From positions 1 through 64,000 of the forward strand of contig JAZUHH010000003.1 of NCBI GenBank assembly GCA_045641625.1: a DNA stretch of 64,000 nucleotides, given 5' to 3'. The notes beneath the pieces were generated by a model, which searched no databases, was not told the DNA's origin, and saw only the letters and a program-made list of their open reading frames with translations. Source of the DNA: UBA1723 sp045641625 (lineage in GTDB: Bacteria > Bacteroidota > Bacteroidia > Bacteroidales > Paludibacteraceae). The translations under genes and the position numbers were made by a program. Shown here one piece after another: positions 40,801-45,817 of this stretch (the stretch's first letter is position 1; every line of letters begins with the position of its first letter).

Positions 40801-41589
40801 GGTGATGACGGAGTTAAGCTTGTTTACTATGCAGAGAACGAGTGTGGTGTCACTCGAAGCGACAGCTCTAAGTTGTGGAGTTGTGACTACTCATACAACG
40901 AGCTTGACGGAACATTCGTAAGCGACACGACTGTTGCAGGTCTGTTGAGAGACTCTTCTTCTAATGCTTTGGAGCTTGATGTTCGCGAGCAGATCTTGCC
41001 TGAGAAGATTCTGTTGACTTCTAATCCAAGTGACAAGCCAAGAGTTTGGGCAGGTGATCCTGTTGACCTAAAGGTTACAACTCACTACAGCGAGGATGTA
41101 GAGTTGTTGTGGTACAAGGTTAACGGTCAGTTCGATGCTGTTTCAGGCAAGTTCGACGGATACGGAAATGTTGTTGAAAGCTACTTGAATCCTCTTGACG
41201 AGCGAGACGAGTTGATCGGTACAACTAACAGCTACGAGGAGTTCTTCAAGAACATGAGGGTAAACAGCGTTCAGGACACTACATTGTTCTATGTGGTTGC
41301 TACTGATAACGTATGTAGCTCTGCTGCTTCTAACGTAGTCGAGATTGATGCTTACGACTTCATCCCTACAGCATTCACTCCTCATAACTCAATCGGAATG
41401 AATGACGTATTCATGAAGGGCTTCAAGGTCGAGATCTATAACCGTTACGGTAACTTGGTATTTAGCGGCAATGACGGTTGGGATGGTATGATTCGCGGCC
41501 AGCTTGCTGATCCTACAGTTTACTACTACGTGGTTACAAGAGAACGTGACGTTCGTAAGGGTACTATTGAGGTTGTTTACTTCAAGTAG
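25858..41589 (+). CDS. Giant SprB-like protein, part after the in-frame TAG, ending in a T9SS sorting domain
   Basis: In the same reading frame as 6379-25848. The first codon after the TAG is at 25849, and 25858 is merely the first in-frame GTG. There is no promoter, signal peptide or recognisable start here. The sequence resumes in mid-module (NCVFPVDIVMIKANIQFKI matches ECKYPVDFEKIKTNIKFEI in copy B). About 5,240 residues follow: SprB-like repeats with D-x-NGC turns to about 34500, an alternating array of HYR-like modules (about 34530-40200), two or three final modules, and a CHU_C/TIGR04131 gliding-motility-type sorting domain at 41359-41586. If the TAG is read through or is an error, the full protein has about 11,736 codons. 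If real and unsuppressed, this part is not translated and the locus is a pseudogene. Confidence 0.75.
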   Translation: MNCVFPVDIVMIKANIQFKIADCLFEKDNEYIFKVGDKDGETLGATISKDTKVYVLAKDTCGQSQETYITLTVPESLKLDTWSADVTEVCHDVKTDINLAISGGTKPYTYRVNSDEAVKMGETESTATIKEAQGTYSVSVTDANGCSVSSETDVVITNPSSFTVGTLSDTNTDICKGGEIPTITVSGSKSKLDCDDCISYVWTSDADTEDPKVKLSETASFKSTKTEVGVYKYTVTVSDKCSNTSNDLHYTLSISGKPTVSLLGSVADICQGSAFDLTSLTKNVVDNQNTITAEGWKYRKSGAETWLDYTPDTPVSDAGTYEIKYYAENSCGGTYSEATVTANVDATSYVEFADASVSVCPGNDATVTLQNVVGDVTAYIWKDKEADKLPATITAGKITQAIGDGDVWHISATAKNGTCSASEPATATMSASARPSVTITETTALCKDGDEEAQQKALLTANATGVTYNWYKEGAKETSLGTKNTLEVAEAGTYHVEVSMGENCTNSISHIVSANSKPSVSLSYDKVCEGKNTTLNANATGVTYKWDSETEYSDKPSITVSSDNKEHTVYVKDSKGCVNSDSKVVEFNELPQPVIEKTYADDYLCNDGIALALRTSEEYTTYKWSTAEVTREINVSAAGKYTVTVTDGNGCKNTSEEHVVILYDSPALNDVDPQTVCEGSPADFTLTIKTATTGDYKYTVDGHESTDATDKTKFTLGKGTHKAVVTDKYGCPSGEIDVVVSEYLAPVIGDVTVPAICAGTEGVTLTAPSVTWNDANENNTARKFGWYVGDTEVTSDYIKDLAAGTHTLTYKVKNECTKTEKSNFTLTVNANPTVAMSAVSDCDKNTTLTAAGDNGTTPYTYAWSNDGVAYSEFATTDVQPVSKPDAWAEGQLNVSEHWWVKVKDKNGCVSVDPADNTATIYRTPSITLDPESQTICKNQSAEISYSNLIGSLNSFEGLSHGTGKFTTESPLTESKVFDIKVENGTCDVKPFQVTVGVYDDFVPGAIVLDSKTICANSAETITIGESAPASGGNGAYSYQWYVNGTEIDGATSATYTIDDAYKNTAGNYDFTREVSDGKCSTTPVVSTNTYTLNVSAVPAVMFAEENYPTCAGNDAEIEVKGISGSVSVIYSENADYSSPKPLALSSDNKIKLTVDKNYYIKAVATAEGCSDVQATTMVTATALPTVTLKSDYLCVNAGGTISDATITATEGFDSYTWYKDGVKLDGKTTNAITTSEEGSYKVEITQGSCSNESSPLVLNKTASPVVTENFITGSVCPVRASNAFGSHELSVTASDAVAGEFSYLWTGVSSSASNTAKITSSCDATHSYSVTVTNATTKCYTTVGGEFTIQAPTLTFEKTSYDDVKLSATGCSFSIPDFTQGDNAMKATSACVGNNYDSSEIAYVQSDNAGGDYSAGSADRTITVTMSATDFCTTTPVEATRKVIIPAKASITNVEPSQPKCFGEENGSMTITATGEGELKYAYKEHSASTYSEPKNSSVISGLGAGFYDVKVIDGNGCPVEHVNTEVKDPDKLVLSGADAFVCNGQTTSIKVTASGGTVTAENKYTFSLAGKDITHELEATFDDLDGTSSGKAYIFTVKDANNCEAEKTITVTQRDNITVTLSATEDKCDVSPTVTFTPSLNDATKYEFSWNGGAYGSDNSQTLKFEETDGALNYKEATWTVQVRDKSNDCMSTVSAPLTGKIYRKPTISFTVPTNACAVSAEDYEIVATVNGYTDDASYSWSGDAKNVNDTKTTITKSDCAETYRYSLSVVSAGDKCNATDDGTFTTTISAPVLTKKGDIVLKGTDCNFVLNSDSIKKKFSVESTCGNTDDSNLTWSYYSNAEGTSPVTLSDISETSTIYVKVAYKCSGDNTESALVPVTVTFPSKPAKPVLTPVSSCSNVDNGEIVVTEVADITYTMAGHVYDEANHKFSGLSAGSYTVVATDTNGCINGDDVTIANYDSYDVTAENITKCYSEASSLTFSASVGGVTDGYEFHWVKGAVDQTTAPSITSTNVGKETDTWSVYAIDSKGCKSNVKENVTLTINPTPRVELNSSEKSCEENIEFKAVASGGTSPYTYKWDGSTTAEGSDSKTFYYSSLTDAEVSKLETHSVVVVDDNGCESESSGNKTATIFKKPVLGAFTITDKNTDGTIRTGYCASEDRYGVGATFATGTNAGYTEGTNTYVWTPDGTEIVGEGANVKFKRDMKKRCGGEYKYTLQVTNDKSGCSSDITPGRFYADLEQPTINATPDPIELTSGSECKYPVDFEKIKTNIKFEIADCLFEKDNTYEFRVGSKDGELLGADATISAETKVYVLAKDTCGSIDPTNHSRVTYITLQVPEALKLDTWAAAGETEVCYNETADINLKVSGGTAPYSYKVTGDETATEIADKKAEATISRKQGIYSVSVTDANGCSVSSETDVVITNPSTFTVGTLSEANTSVCEKSANPEVEIIGAVSASKAACSDCIEYKWVAKDKPEVTIGTDAKFTSSETTVGKYEYLVTVYDKCSNKTSDPFVYTHVINERPVITAQDTKVLCYNATAEIEPVVSKGKPTYKYAWTKADDASYSATTAKITTSAEDHKTVTYSLVVTDDNSCVSDKVDFQVEQPTSPITHTVVDVKEPSAYGKDNASYTVTLDGGYGSFKYCITDKFGDNCTPSELYNGTSINETGLVAGTYYIKVVDDNDCPHDFSVNVPSPSMPDVNVVHSDALCMKNSENNGNEGTITITSISGKFTMEMTDGSKSVTSTYDEDKELNIATFTGLEAGEYEMKFVLDADNSVTTVVTETIGEPATAVSFDLAYSEEGVGSPCTYNYSVVDLKNVAGGTPYTTVIAGDNFNDKYLVEVLSKEAAASYSSDKDNFTLSGDVKYASLKVKLTDGNGCIATREIKYTPAIEDLHITCENFKGIVLPLDDRCKSDVNISALDVIDSVSAKLCAPNDEIIVEYALDGSSFNPMSLDPMSSNHTLNHTLTNDKRSETITWKFSTNYDGIGTTCTQKIEAVDDKAPVMNDLNPYSISYQGSSKTCGADYDRDANNVKELLGVKDCSLKEVSWCLKKSETDTECIEDGTVYDSKKSTEFTGIKIEDLHFGDYVIVYTAKDDDDRTTSKVEKLTVVDDVKPSFECVPNNTLILDERCEADSTITFQDFAKDYLFKAGVIDTVGGVITDKTTTGSGVTYKTDGSGKITEITDECGDPLTVEYKTNKDASVKELNTTDLKVELSSMSDKVEIEWTLVDASPNKNRSESCTTTITPVDTIRPDVSAVTLADKTINYSETPADKCSAKYKTVESDLKALIFDKVFDCSKANSIDIVIRDKDGNVVASKDNVYVDNNGTAEYSELVKDLKHGDYKVEYTITDKSPAGNKSSITQNLNVKDDIAPDVACNNDDVINVPVGVECDTVVKLDFEKLLFALRAEAVLGTSATDESGNLIKYESSDSIQTSIFNTEFNFSDDQKKAMKNDCDEALTTKVVVATKDESNNFVADGDTLRSSSSMSIKYKEEKQVTIVIADASGNPVECVYRLVGAPQILKHHDLDDETEFKTKKDDSGKEECSYDYSKTFEDVYREIYKQEYKDCSPVSELKYTITDSKDSDKKIDGSIKPTESFSELLVPGDYTIEWNAVGLDGTTTNKVDEHEIKVTDGVAPEIACPDTVRINLTAECNVSIDMDLHQLALGHLKDKITVGSDGVISAKNSGDENYFSTSETDGHKTITNIYDDCGMDLTVKVSGTEGVVGDVDKMTVSFDQFDIDNNNLKKNVYWTLNDGTNNSKQCKTVVKAEDVTPPTIATSLKDMELVADNKCEGKTTMSKTDVIDLLKVADCSGYDITYKLMNTDDTYVQDGDKDKVFIIGESNAITVTDGQTIEWFATDRSEKHNTSSVTQKVVVKDMTAPDAVCNKLVPDVVVTEAMLGGAKCIDSTFLKSNGLLTLENIDAKKQYITDNCSPYEDITKVPTRYFGDEKEDMGAPFKVGETQIQWVFTDKAGNANNFCTQTITIPNIAPEIACPDTVIEIAVDYDKMCLATTSTKSEDMVEFFRKPILAERGIDETSADYDSLLHHSDCGSKLSVENDRLDQDVELALGKTETVKYTIKDELGNTTTCKVTYKGVDKDSPVLTLDAVDTLLNRGNDCKANYELARDEIYTLLDIKDCTEKLTIEYSINGGEKVKVNNKFSYDFAELLGDNTVTWYVSDGINPVSKKDQKVTVTDTLAPDYVCPTEPIKVYVGDDCKNTDVISAKQMLINLRADAVLTPKGSSYWGTPESMLGSRDMDKISHDCQDSVLVNVKDGSSFTSFENISLSLTRGESKSYEFEVTDGRNAFESCVVTFVAVDTTAPKADRLHDFLIYSEAGRCSADYEATLSMMKDSLHPTDNCTAEPTISYVSGNDTIKLTDENPFKIKDLMNKASQEITWVVSDESGNKVVRKQTVVVKDTVPPAVDCDKYPTLTYVLREHNKTVSIADFRGLPKYAIEDQFDDLCDGLLDPKIERLDGKSFTDDIYDLDETVGVKISFTDLSDNTSYCQTELVVKDSVHPEIICPMDYQGVLACTNDNVIPEIPADLDYFKTYIGGKVLTERNVTGFKVEDSMEGTKCSGAVVRTYTIYDRFRDSSVCVNKFAVKDTLRPTWVNKLVGEFPVIACHETLDESILPTDLSAVDNCGAATVKYAYSTTQSDDATECSHYNYEHIYTYYAVDECGLSTVDSVVFKIIVRDTIAPTFDLPESFIDSVISVQFKKECIFEMMDITGYPYNLDDNCAAASVLKVSQTPEAGTHLHEDTNAVISLTDVCGNKTDYTKKIIVPNRKVIVDISSHDEEFCEGSRKDLNLLSSDLVPVHGNYWYYDPEVKEFVNRISLFSYDVFKEQIDNDHVIWSNNRNMPYYRKFFTSDKAERDSIKNVALSVNNVTHTGTYFIVATDTLTGCKDTTSFFVKVMEKPRVAMATTVVESCENLPLPISGPSGEYVDIYNVCVDDMGSPITNSGWILNDTVYAGRPVVFGDDGVKLVYYAENECGVTRSDSSKLWSCDYSYNELDGTFVSDTTVAGLLRDSSSNALELDVREQILPEKILLTSNPSDKPRVWAGDPVDLKVTTHYSEDVELLWYKVNGQFDAVSGKFDGYGNVVESYLNPLDERDELIGTTNSYEEFFKNMRVNSVQDTTLFYVVATDNVCSSAASNVVEIDAYDFIPTAFTPHNSIGMNDVFMKGFKVEIYNRYGNLVFSGNDGWDGMIRGQLADPTVYYYVVTRERDVRKGTIEVVYFK
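30973..33432 (+). repeat. 2.4-kb internal module block, copy B (intact)
   Basis: Counterpart of 24214-26631. A 75-bp stretch, 33063-33137 against 26262-26336, has only three mismatches. Other parts have diverged to roughly half identity at the protein level, so gene conversion appears patchy. Confidence 0.85.
34530..40200 (+). repeat. Alternating two-module (A/B) HYR-like array in the giant protein
   Basis: Linker motifs of the form V-x-D-x-x-x-P (AVDDKAPV, VVDDVKPS, VKDDIAPD, VTDGVAPE, VKDMTAPD, VTDTLAPD, VKDTVPPA) separate two alternating module types. Type A starts P-x-x-x-C near a strand and carries a D-x-C/DCG turn. Type B carries a pattern like C-x(3)Y, then a helix, then DC, then a strand ending in E/T-W/Y. 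B modules begin near 34870, 35620, 36420, 37185, 38165 and 38830. HYR and Ig-like folds are expected. Codon use here is strongly biased to a few codons (AAG, GAC, CTT). Confidence 0.6.
41359..41586 (+). other. T9SS type-B (gliding motility-associated, CHU_C) C-terminal sorting domain
   Basis: The last 76 residues read FIPTAFTPHNSIGMNDVF, then KVEIYNRYGNLVF, GWDGMIRG, and VYYYVV with a final G-x-I-x-VVYFK. This follows the TIGR04131 pattern: FTPN-x-DG-x-ND-x-F, IYNRWGxxVF, WDG, YYYV, then a terminal strand. The asparagine-aspartate motif FTPNGDG is degenerate here (FTPHNSIGMND). Confidence 0.85.
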
Positions 41590-41613
41590 TATTATTAGTA
41601 ATTCTTGAAAAAT

Positions 41614-41652
41614 GCGAGGCTATGCTTTTAGTGGTATAGCCTCGCTTTTTTT
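41614..41652 (+). terminator. Intrinsic terminator after the giant gene
   Basis: Perfect 10-bp arms GCGAGGCTAT (41614-41623) and ATAGCCTCGC (41636-41645) are followed by seven T residues (41646-41652), 25 nt after the stop codon. Confidence 0.9.
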
Positions 41653-41671
41653 AGTAGGAGAGAGACAAATG

Positions 41672-41702
41672 TTGGGATTTACAAAAATTGTTTTTATTTT
41701 TG
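41672..41702 (+). promoter_or_regulatory. Promoter of the His-rich protein and TonB receptor cluster
   Basis: TTG at 41672-41674 and TATTTTTG at 41695-41702 have a 20-nt spacer. Transcription would begin near 41708. This excludes start codons before that point and supports GTG 41742 for the first gene. Confidence 0.65.
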
Positions 41703-41741
41703 CGCCATGTTTTGAATGTAGGTATTCTTTTCTGTACGAAC

Positions 41742-42098
41742 GTGAAGAAGTTTGGACTCAAAAAAATATTTTTGACTCAGTTCCTCTTGGCGATATATCT
41801 TATGATTATTGCCTGTGGCTCTATTCACGTTCATGAAGACCATGAAAAGGCAGAACCTATAGATTGTAAAGATTGTTTAAGTCACAGTCATTCCCATAGC
41901 CATTTGGTAAAATGGATAAGTTCATGTGATGATTGTGCCTTGTGTGATTTGCTGCATAGTCCGTATTTGGCGCCGGCTGAGTTTGCAATAGCACTTTTAT
42001 CACCTAATTATCCTGTTTATTGTATGCCTGCGTCAGATGATGAAATCTGTCGTATCGCATATTTGCCAAGTCAGAGAGCACCTCCATTCTCTTGTTAA
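41742..42098 (+). CDS. His/Cys-rich membrane-anchored protein of a metal-uptake cassette
   Basis: 118 aa from GTG 41742. An upstream in-frame TTG at 41688 falls in the promoter spacer, and no suitable ATG exists before the hydrophobic segment. Residues about 9-25 form one hydrophobic helix (FLTQFLLAIYLMIIACG). The exported part is rich in His and Cys: HVHEDHEK, a CKDC pair, SHSHSHSH and CDDCALCD. It ends SQRAPPFSC, an RAPP-type tail that resembles small proteins encoded ahead of TonB receptors in other Bacteroidota as I recall them. It probably binds or senses a transition metal such as zinc or copper, inferred from the His/Cys clusters and the downstream receptor. The exact start is uncertain. 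Confidence 0.6.
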   Translation: MKKFGLKKIFLTQFLLAIYLMIIACGSIHVHEDHEKAEPIDCKDCLSHSHSHSHLVKWISSCDDCALCDLLHSPYLAPAEFAIALLSPNYPVYCMPASDDEICRIAYLPSQRAPPFSC

Positions 42099-42110
42099 TC
42101 CTTTATTTTT

Positions 42111-42169
42111 ATTAAAGAAAGGGGAAGCCTAACTTGACATATAATTCTGCTGGAGTCGGAATACGTTGC
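42111..42169 (+). promoter_or_regulatory. Possible degenerate cobalamin-riboswitch-like remnant
   Basis: ATTAAAGAAAGGGGAAGCC (42111-42129) followed by GAGTCGGAATACGTTGC (42153-42169) recalls the AGGGAA core and the 3' B12-box of Bacteroidota cobalamin riboswitches. Only about 23 nt lie between them, far too few for the full fold. It sits 138 nt before a TonB-receptor start. This may be coincidence or a decayed element. Confidence 0.2.
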
Positions 42170-42306
42170 AAATAACAGGGATTTCTTGTTTTTTGTTATG
42201 TATTGTTTTTTGTCGCAAGGGAAACTTGTAGATTTGTGACTGTTCTGTACCAATGTTAGTTTATCTGTCAGTTCCTCTAATACTTTTTCTGTAGAAGGTT
42301 ATTACA

Positions 42307-44385
42307 ATGAGAATAAAACAAGCAATCGGTATTGTCCTATTGTTTTGCTTTACTTCTTTAGATCTCTATGCTCAGTCTGTTGAACCGGAGGATTCTTTCC
42401 AACTGGAGGAATTCGTAGTAACTGGTGTTAAAAGGACATCAGCAGACGCTGTGCTACTTCCTGTCGTAAATATTCCCCATGAGGCTCTTGATCTGCACAT
42501 GGGACATAGTTTGATGGATGCCCTCTCGCATACTGAGGGCGTGCAGTCTATGGATATCGGTGTTGGCTTCAGCAAACCTGTGATTCGTGGATTGGGTTTT
42601 CAGCGTATAGTGGTCATTGATAATGGAGTGAAGCAAGAAGGACAGCAATGGGGTGCAGATCATGGTTTGGAAATTGATGCGTTCAATGTTGAAGACGTAA
42701 AGGTTGTCAAAGGTCCTGCTTCTGTCATTTATGGAAGTGACGCTTTGGGAGGTGTGATAGAGCTATTGCCTACACCAATTCCACAAAAGGATACTTTGAT
42801 GGGGGAATGTCTGTTTCAGCACCAAAGTGTGTGTGCTGGTTTGAGCAGTTCTCTTATGATGGCAGTCAAGTGTAAGAAATTCTATTCTCAAATCAGATAT
42901 ACTGAGCGGCACTGGGGCGATTATCGTGTCCCTGCTGACAGCTTTACCTATTTGAGCATAAGATTCCCTATTATTGATAGACATTTGAAGAACACTGCTG
43001 GAAAGGAACGATGTGCAAGCCTTTTGCTCGCATTCAAGAGTGAACGATATGAAGGTCGAGTAGGTATAAGTGACAGCTATCAGAAGTCAGGTTTCTTTAG
43101 TGGCGCCCATGGAATTCCTAGCCAAAGCAACATGATGAATGATGGCAGTAACTGGAATATAGACTTGCCATATAGTTTGGTTAATCACTTGAAGATATAT
43201 AGTTCCAACAAATGGACTTTCAAGTCTTTGCAGACATCTCTTGTCCTTGCTTATCAAGATAATCATAGAGAGGAGTGGAGCTCTTTTCATACGCATACTG
43301 TGGGGCAGTTTCCTCCTGCAGTTGATCCTGATAAAGAGTTAATGCTTGACTTGAAGACCTTTTCAGCCAATTTGCAGTTCAAGCTATATAATTCTGCTGT
43401 CTTGAGCCAGAGTCTGGGCTTTTCTGCCTCTTATCAGGATAATGGGATTGGCGGCTATGGTTTCCTGATCCCAGAATATCGAAGAAAAGAGTGCGGAGCC
43501 TATTATCTTTCTAACTTCAAATTTGGTTCATTGTGGGAGTTGAATGCAAGTGTTCGTTATGATTTAGGTCATATAGACACTGATTCCCACGGGTCTGATG
43601 TTGTTAGTGTAGATAGACGCTTCAATGATTGCTCTCTTGCTGTTGGAGCCGTGTTTTCTCCTGTAAAGGAGCATGAATTCAGAGCTTCTGCAGGCAGAGC
43701 CTATAGGCTTCCATCCGCTAACGAACTTACTTCTAACGGTGTTCATCATGGAGCTTTCCGTCATGAGTTAGGAGATGTTTATCTTGTTGGAGAGAGAGGG
43801 TGGCAGTTCGATTTGTCATATTCTTTACGCAGAAAAAGGGTAGAGGCTTCAGTTTCTCCTTTCTTTAGCTATTATTCACATTTTATTTCGTTACATCCTA
43901 CGGGGGAATGGTCTATGTTGCCAGATGCGGGCCAGATTTATAAGTATGTTGATTCACCAGCAAATTTTTACGGAGGGGAACTGCATGTCAAGGTAAACAT
44001 GGTGCGAGACTTCTATTATGACTTCTCTGGAGAGTATATTCATTCCATGGATTTAGATTCGCACACTGCAACGCCATTTTCTCCTCCTGCATCTATGCGC
44101 AATACATTGAGTTGGGAGCGTAAGCAATGGCAGGCCTATGTTGAATTTCATAGTGTTGCTGCGCAAAGACATGTATGCCATAATGAGGACGAGACCCCGG
44201 GATATAACTTGTTCAATATAGGAGGAAAGATTGATTTCCCGATTAAAACAGGGAATCTCTCTTTGCTTGTCAAGGCAAGCAATATATTCAACACTTCCTA
44301 TTTGAACCATCTAAATTTTTATAGGAAAATTGAACTGCCGGAGGCTGGTTTCGATTTCCAGACAACTATTCGTTTAACTTTTTGA
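42307..44385 (+). CDS. TonB-dependent outer-membrane receptor, ZnuD/metal-type
   Basis: 692 aa. Signal peptide ends LDLYAQ. A plug domain follows from about residue 30: FVVTG-type TonB box region, LMDALSHTEGVQ, PVIRGLGFQRIVVIDNGV, and VKVVKGPASVIYGSDALGG, the standard plug end. The 22-strand barrel ends with an aromatic C-terminus TIRLTF. Length fits the smaller metallophore/zinc receptors rather than SusC. The loop NGVHHGAFRHELGD resembles the conserved loop of ZnuD-type zinc receptors, and His-rich proteins flank it on both sides. It therefore probably imports zinc or another metal with TonB energy. The next gene starts 7 nt after its stop, so they are co-transcribed. Substrate is inferred, not shown. 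Confidence 0.8.
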   Translation: MRIKQAIGIVLLFCFTSLDLYAQSVEPEDSFQLEEFVVTGVKRTSADAVLLPVVNIPHEALDLHMGHSLMDALSHTEGVQSMDIGVGFSKPVIRGLGFQRIVVIDNGVKQEGQQWGADHGLEIDAFNVEDVKVVKGPASVIYGSDALGGVIELLPTPIPQKDTLMGECLFQHQSVCAGLSSSLMMAVKCKKFYSQIRYTERHWGDYRVPADSFTYLSIRFPIIDRHLKNTAGKERCASLLLAFKSERYEGRVGISDSYQKSGFFSGAHGIPSQSNMMNDGSNWNIDLPYSLVNHLKIYSSNKWTFKSLQTSLVLAYQDNHREEWSSFHTHTVGQFPPAVDPDKELMLDLKTFSANLQFKLYNSAVLSQSLGFSASYQDNGIGGYGFLIPEYRRKECGAYYLSNFKFGSLWELNASVRYDLGHIDTDSHGSDVVSVDRRFNDCSLAVGAVFSPVKEHEFRASAGRAYRLPSANELTSNGVHHGAFRHELGDVYLVGERGWQFDLSYSLRRKRVEASVSPFFSYYSHFISLHPTGEWSMLPDAGQIYKYVDSPANFYGGELHVKVNMVRDFYYDFSGEYIHSMDLDSHTATPFSPPASMRNTLSWERKQWQAYVEFHSVAAQRHVCHNEDETPGYNLFNIGGKIDFPIKTGNLSLLVKASNIFNTSYLNHLNFYRKIELPEAGFDFQTTIRLTF

Positions 44386-44392
44386 TTAAAAA

Positions 44393-44890
44393 ATGGAAAG
44401 AAATATTTTATTTATTGCTTTTTTTGCCTTTGCTGCAATGTTTTGTGCTTCATGTTCTGATGATAAGGATGCTGATACTGAGAAGCCTGTTATCATGCTT
44501 GACGAGCCTGAGGATGGCGACTCCCTTCGTATCGGCGACGGAGTGCATTTCGAGGCAGACTTCTCTGATAACGAGAAGTTGGGAAGCTATCTTGTTGAGA
44601 TTCATAACAACTTTGATGGTCACGGTCACAAGGTTTCTTCGACAAGAGTTGGTGACGGAACAGAACCATTTTTCTTTAAGAAGTCATATGATTTGGGAGG
44701 ACTTCGCAATGCTCACATTCATCATCACGACATCGTGATTCCTGAGAATGCTACTCCTGGTGCATATCACCTTGTTGTTTATTGTACTGATGCGGCAGGA
44801 AATCAATCTATGACAGCCAGAGATATTTTCTTGTCTAATGAAGTTGAGTCTCATGAGCATCATGGTGCTGACCACGATGATGCAGACTAA
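44393..44890 (+). CDS. DUF4625-like His-rich lipoprotein
   Basis: 165 aa. The lipobox is FCASC (Cys21), so the protein is an envelope lipoprotein. The mature part is one Ig-like domain, entered by KPVIMLDEPEDGD and closed by VYCTDAAGNQS, matching the DUF4625 pattern. Histidines cluster in HNNFDGHGHK, in NAHIHHHDIVIP and in the C-terminal tail (ESHEHHGADHDDAD), suggesting metal binding. It follows the TonB receptor by 7 nt and probably acts with it at the outer membrane. Confidence 0.75.
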   Translation: MERNILFIAFFAFAAMFCASCSDDKDADTEKPVIMLDEPEDGDSLRIGDGVHFEADFSDNEKLGSYLVEIHNNFDGHGHKVSSTRVGDGTEPFFFKKSYDLGGLRNAHIHHHDIVIPENATPGAYHLVVYCTDAAGNQSMTARDIFLSNEVESHEHHGADHDDAD

Positions 44891-45379
44891 CAATTTTTAG
44901 CCGTCAGATTAACTAATCTTGCAAATTCCGAGAGAAATGGAATTTGCAAGATTCTTTTTGCTTTGTCCCCAAGCGTCTTTTCCTGTTTTTTTGATTGTAG
45001 AATGTTTTTTAGCCAATAGTTTGATGCTTTTTAGTCGTATATGACGTTATGTGTCTTATTGTTATGTGGAGTTTGTGTTTTTGTCTTGTGCTGTATAGGA
45101 AAAATTAAAAGGATTTTGCTTTGTTCCCTTATTTGCCCATCGAAATTTATTTGGTATTTTGTTTTATGTTTTTCCAAAAAGACAAAATCAAGTTGTAATT
45201 GCTTGTTATGTAATTCTCTGCAGAGTTTCTCTTTTTGTCTGTAGGTGTGTGCAGTCCAATATTACAATATCTGTATTATTTGGGTTTGTGTTAATTTATC
45301 TTAATTATTACTGTATATGAGGTGAAATTCCGCAAATTATATTATATTGCGCATTATTATAATTTTTAAGAGGCAGAAT
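44891..45379. other. 489-bp intergenic region
   Basis: Holds the terminator of the receptor operon (44915-44958) and then an AT-rich stretch in which I see no convincing gene. A 67-codon frame at 45041-45244 is Cys/Phe-rich low-complexity sequence with no promoter and is not called. Confidence 0.5.
44915..44958 (+). terminator. Intrinsic terminator of the metal-uptake cluster
   Basis: Perfect 15-bp arms AATCTTGCAAATTCC (44915-44929) and GGAATTTGCAAGATT (44939-44953) followed by CTTTTTG. Confidence 0.85.
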
Positions 45380-45814
45380 ATGAAAGAAGAAATTATTTGT
45401 AGCCTTTACAAATTAGGCGGAGTTGTGTTGTTTATTATAATCTCTCTTGGTTTAATAAGACTTTTTGTACATGGTGATCAAATAGGAGCTTTTTTATGGG
45501 TGGGAATTTGTATAACAGCACCATGGCTTTGGATTGCTGAAACAATAATCCAATTAATACTAAGAAGGTTTGAAGCTAAAGATTTTGTGCATTATCTCGC
45601 TTTTATATTATTGTACTTTTTACCTCTTATTATTATATTGATAGTGGAATTTTTTATGGGTATTGTATTGTCAGGTATAGTCTTGGCTGCGGGACTGCTT
45701 TATTATAAAGCTATAGGCGGAAAGGACATAGATGTTGTCCGTTATTCTATTTATGGCTATATTTTTGATTGCTCGGTATTAGCGCTTCCTTTAATATTCA
45801 ACAAAATCATTTAG
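45380..45814 (+). CDS. Small multi-pass membrane protein of unknown function
   Basis: 144 aa from ATG 45380; the frame is open upstream to a TTG at 45347, but the ATG preceded by AAGAGGCAG is the more natural start. Hydrophobic segments at about residues 10-28, 36-55, 68-85 and 88-106 predict four membrane helices (for example LGGVVLFIIISLGLI and FILLYFLPLIIILIV). No conserved motif is recognised. It stands alone between two terminators. Confidence 0.6.
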   Translation: MKEEIICSLYKLGGVVLFIIISLGLIRLFVHGDQIGAFLWVGICITAPWLWIAETIIQLILRRFEAKDFVHYLAFILLYFLPLIIILIVEFFMGIVLSGIVLAAGLLYYKAIGGKDIDVVRYSIYGYIFDCSVLALPLIFNKII

Positions 45815-45817
45815 AAT

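Noticed and set aside
25858..41589. An independent second giant gene starting at GTG 25858
   Set aside because: It is in the same frame as the upstream part, starts in the middle of a module, and has no promoter, leader or signal peptide. It is better read as the continuation of one gene past a TAG. It is listed as a CDS only to record the coding segment.
6379..41589. General TAG recoding in this organism
   Set aside because: Several well-defined genes in the window end at TAG at the expected family length (for example gmk at 63465, the thioredoxin at 58715), so TAG works as a stop.
41688..41741. TTG start at 41688 for the His-rich protein
   Set aside because: It lies between the predicted -33 and -7 boxes, upstream of the transcription start.
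45041..45244. 67-codon Cys/Phe-rich frame
   Set aside because: Low-complexity sequence, no promoter, and no recognisable pattern; AT-rich intergenic DNA can produce this.
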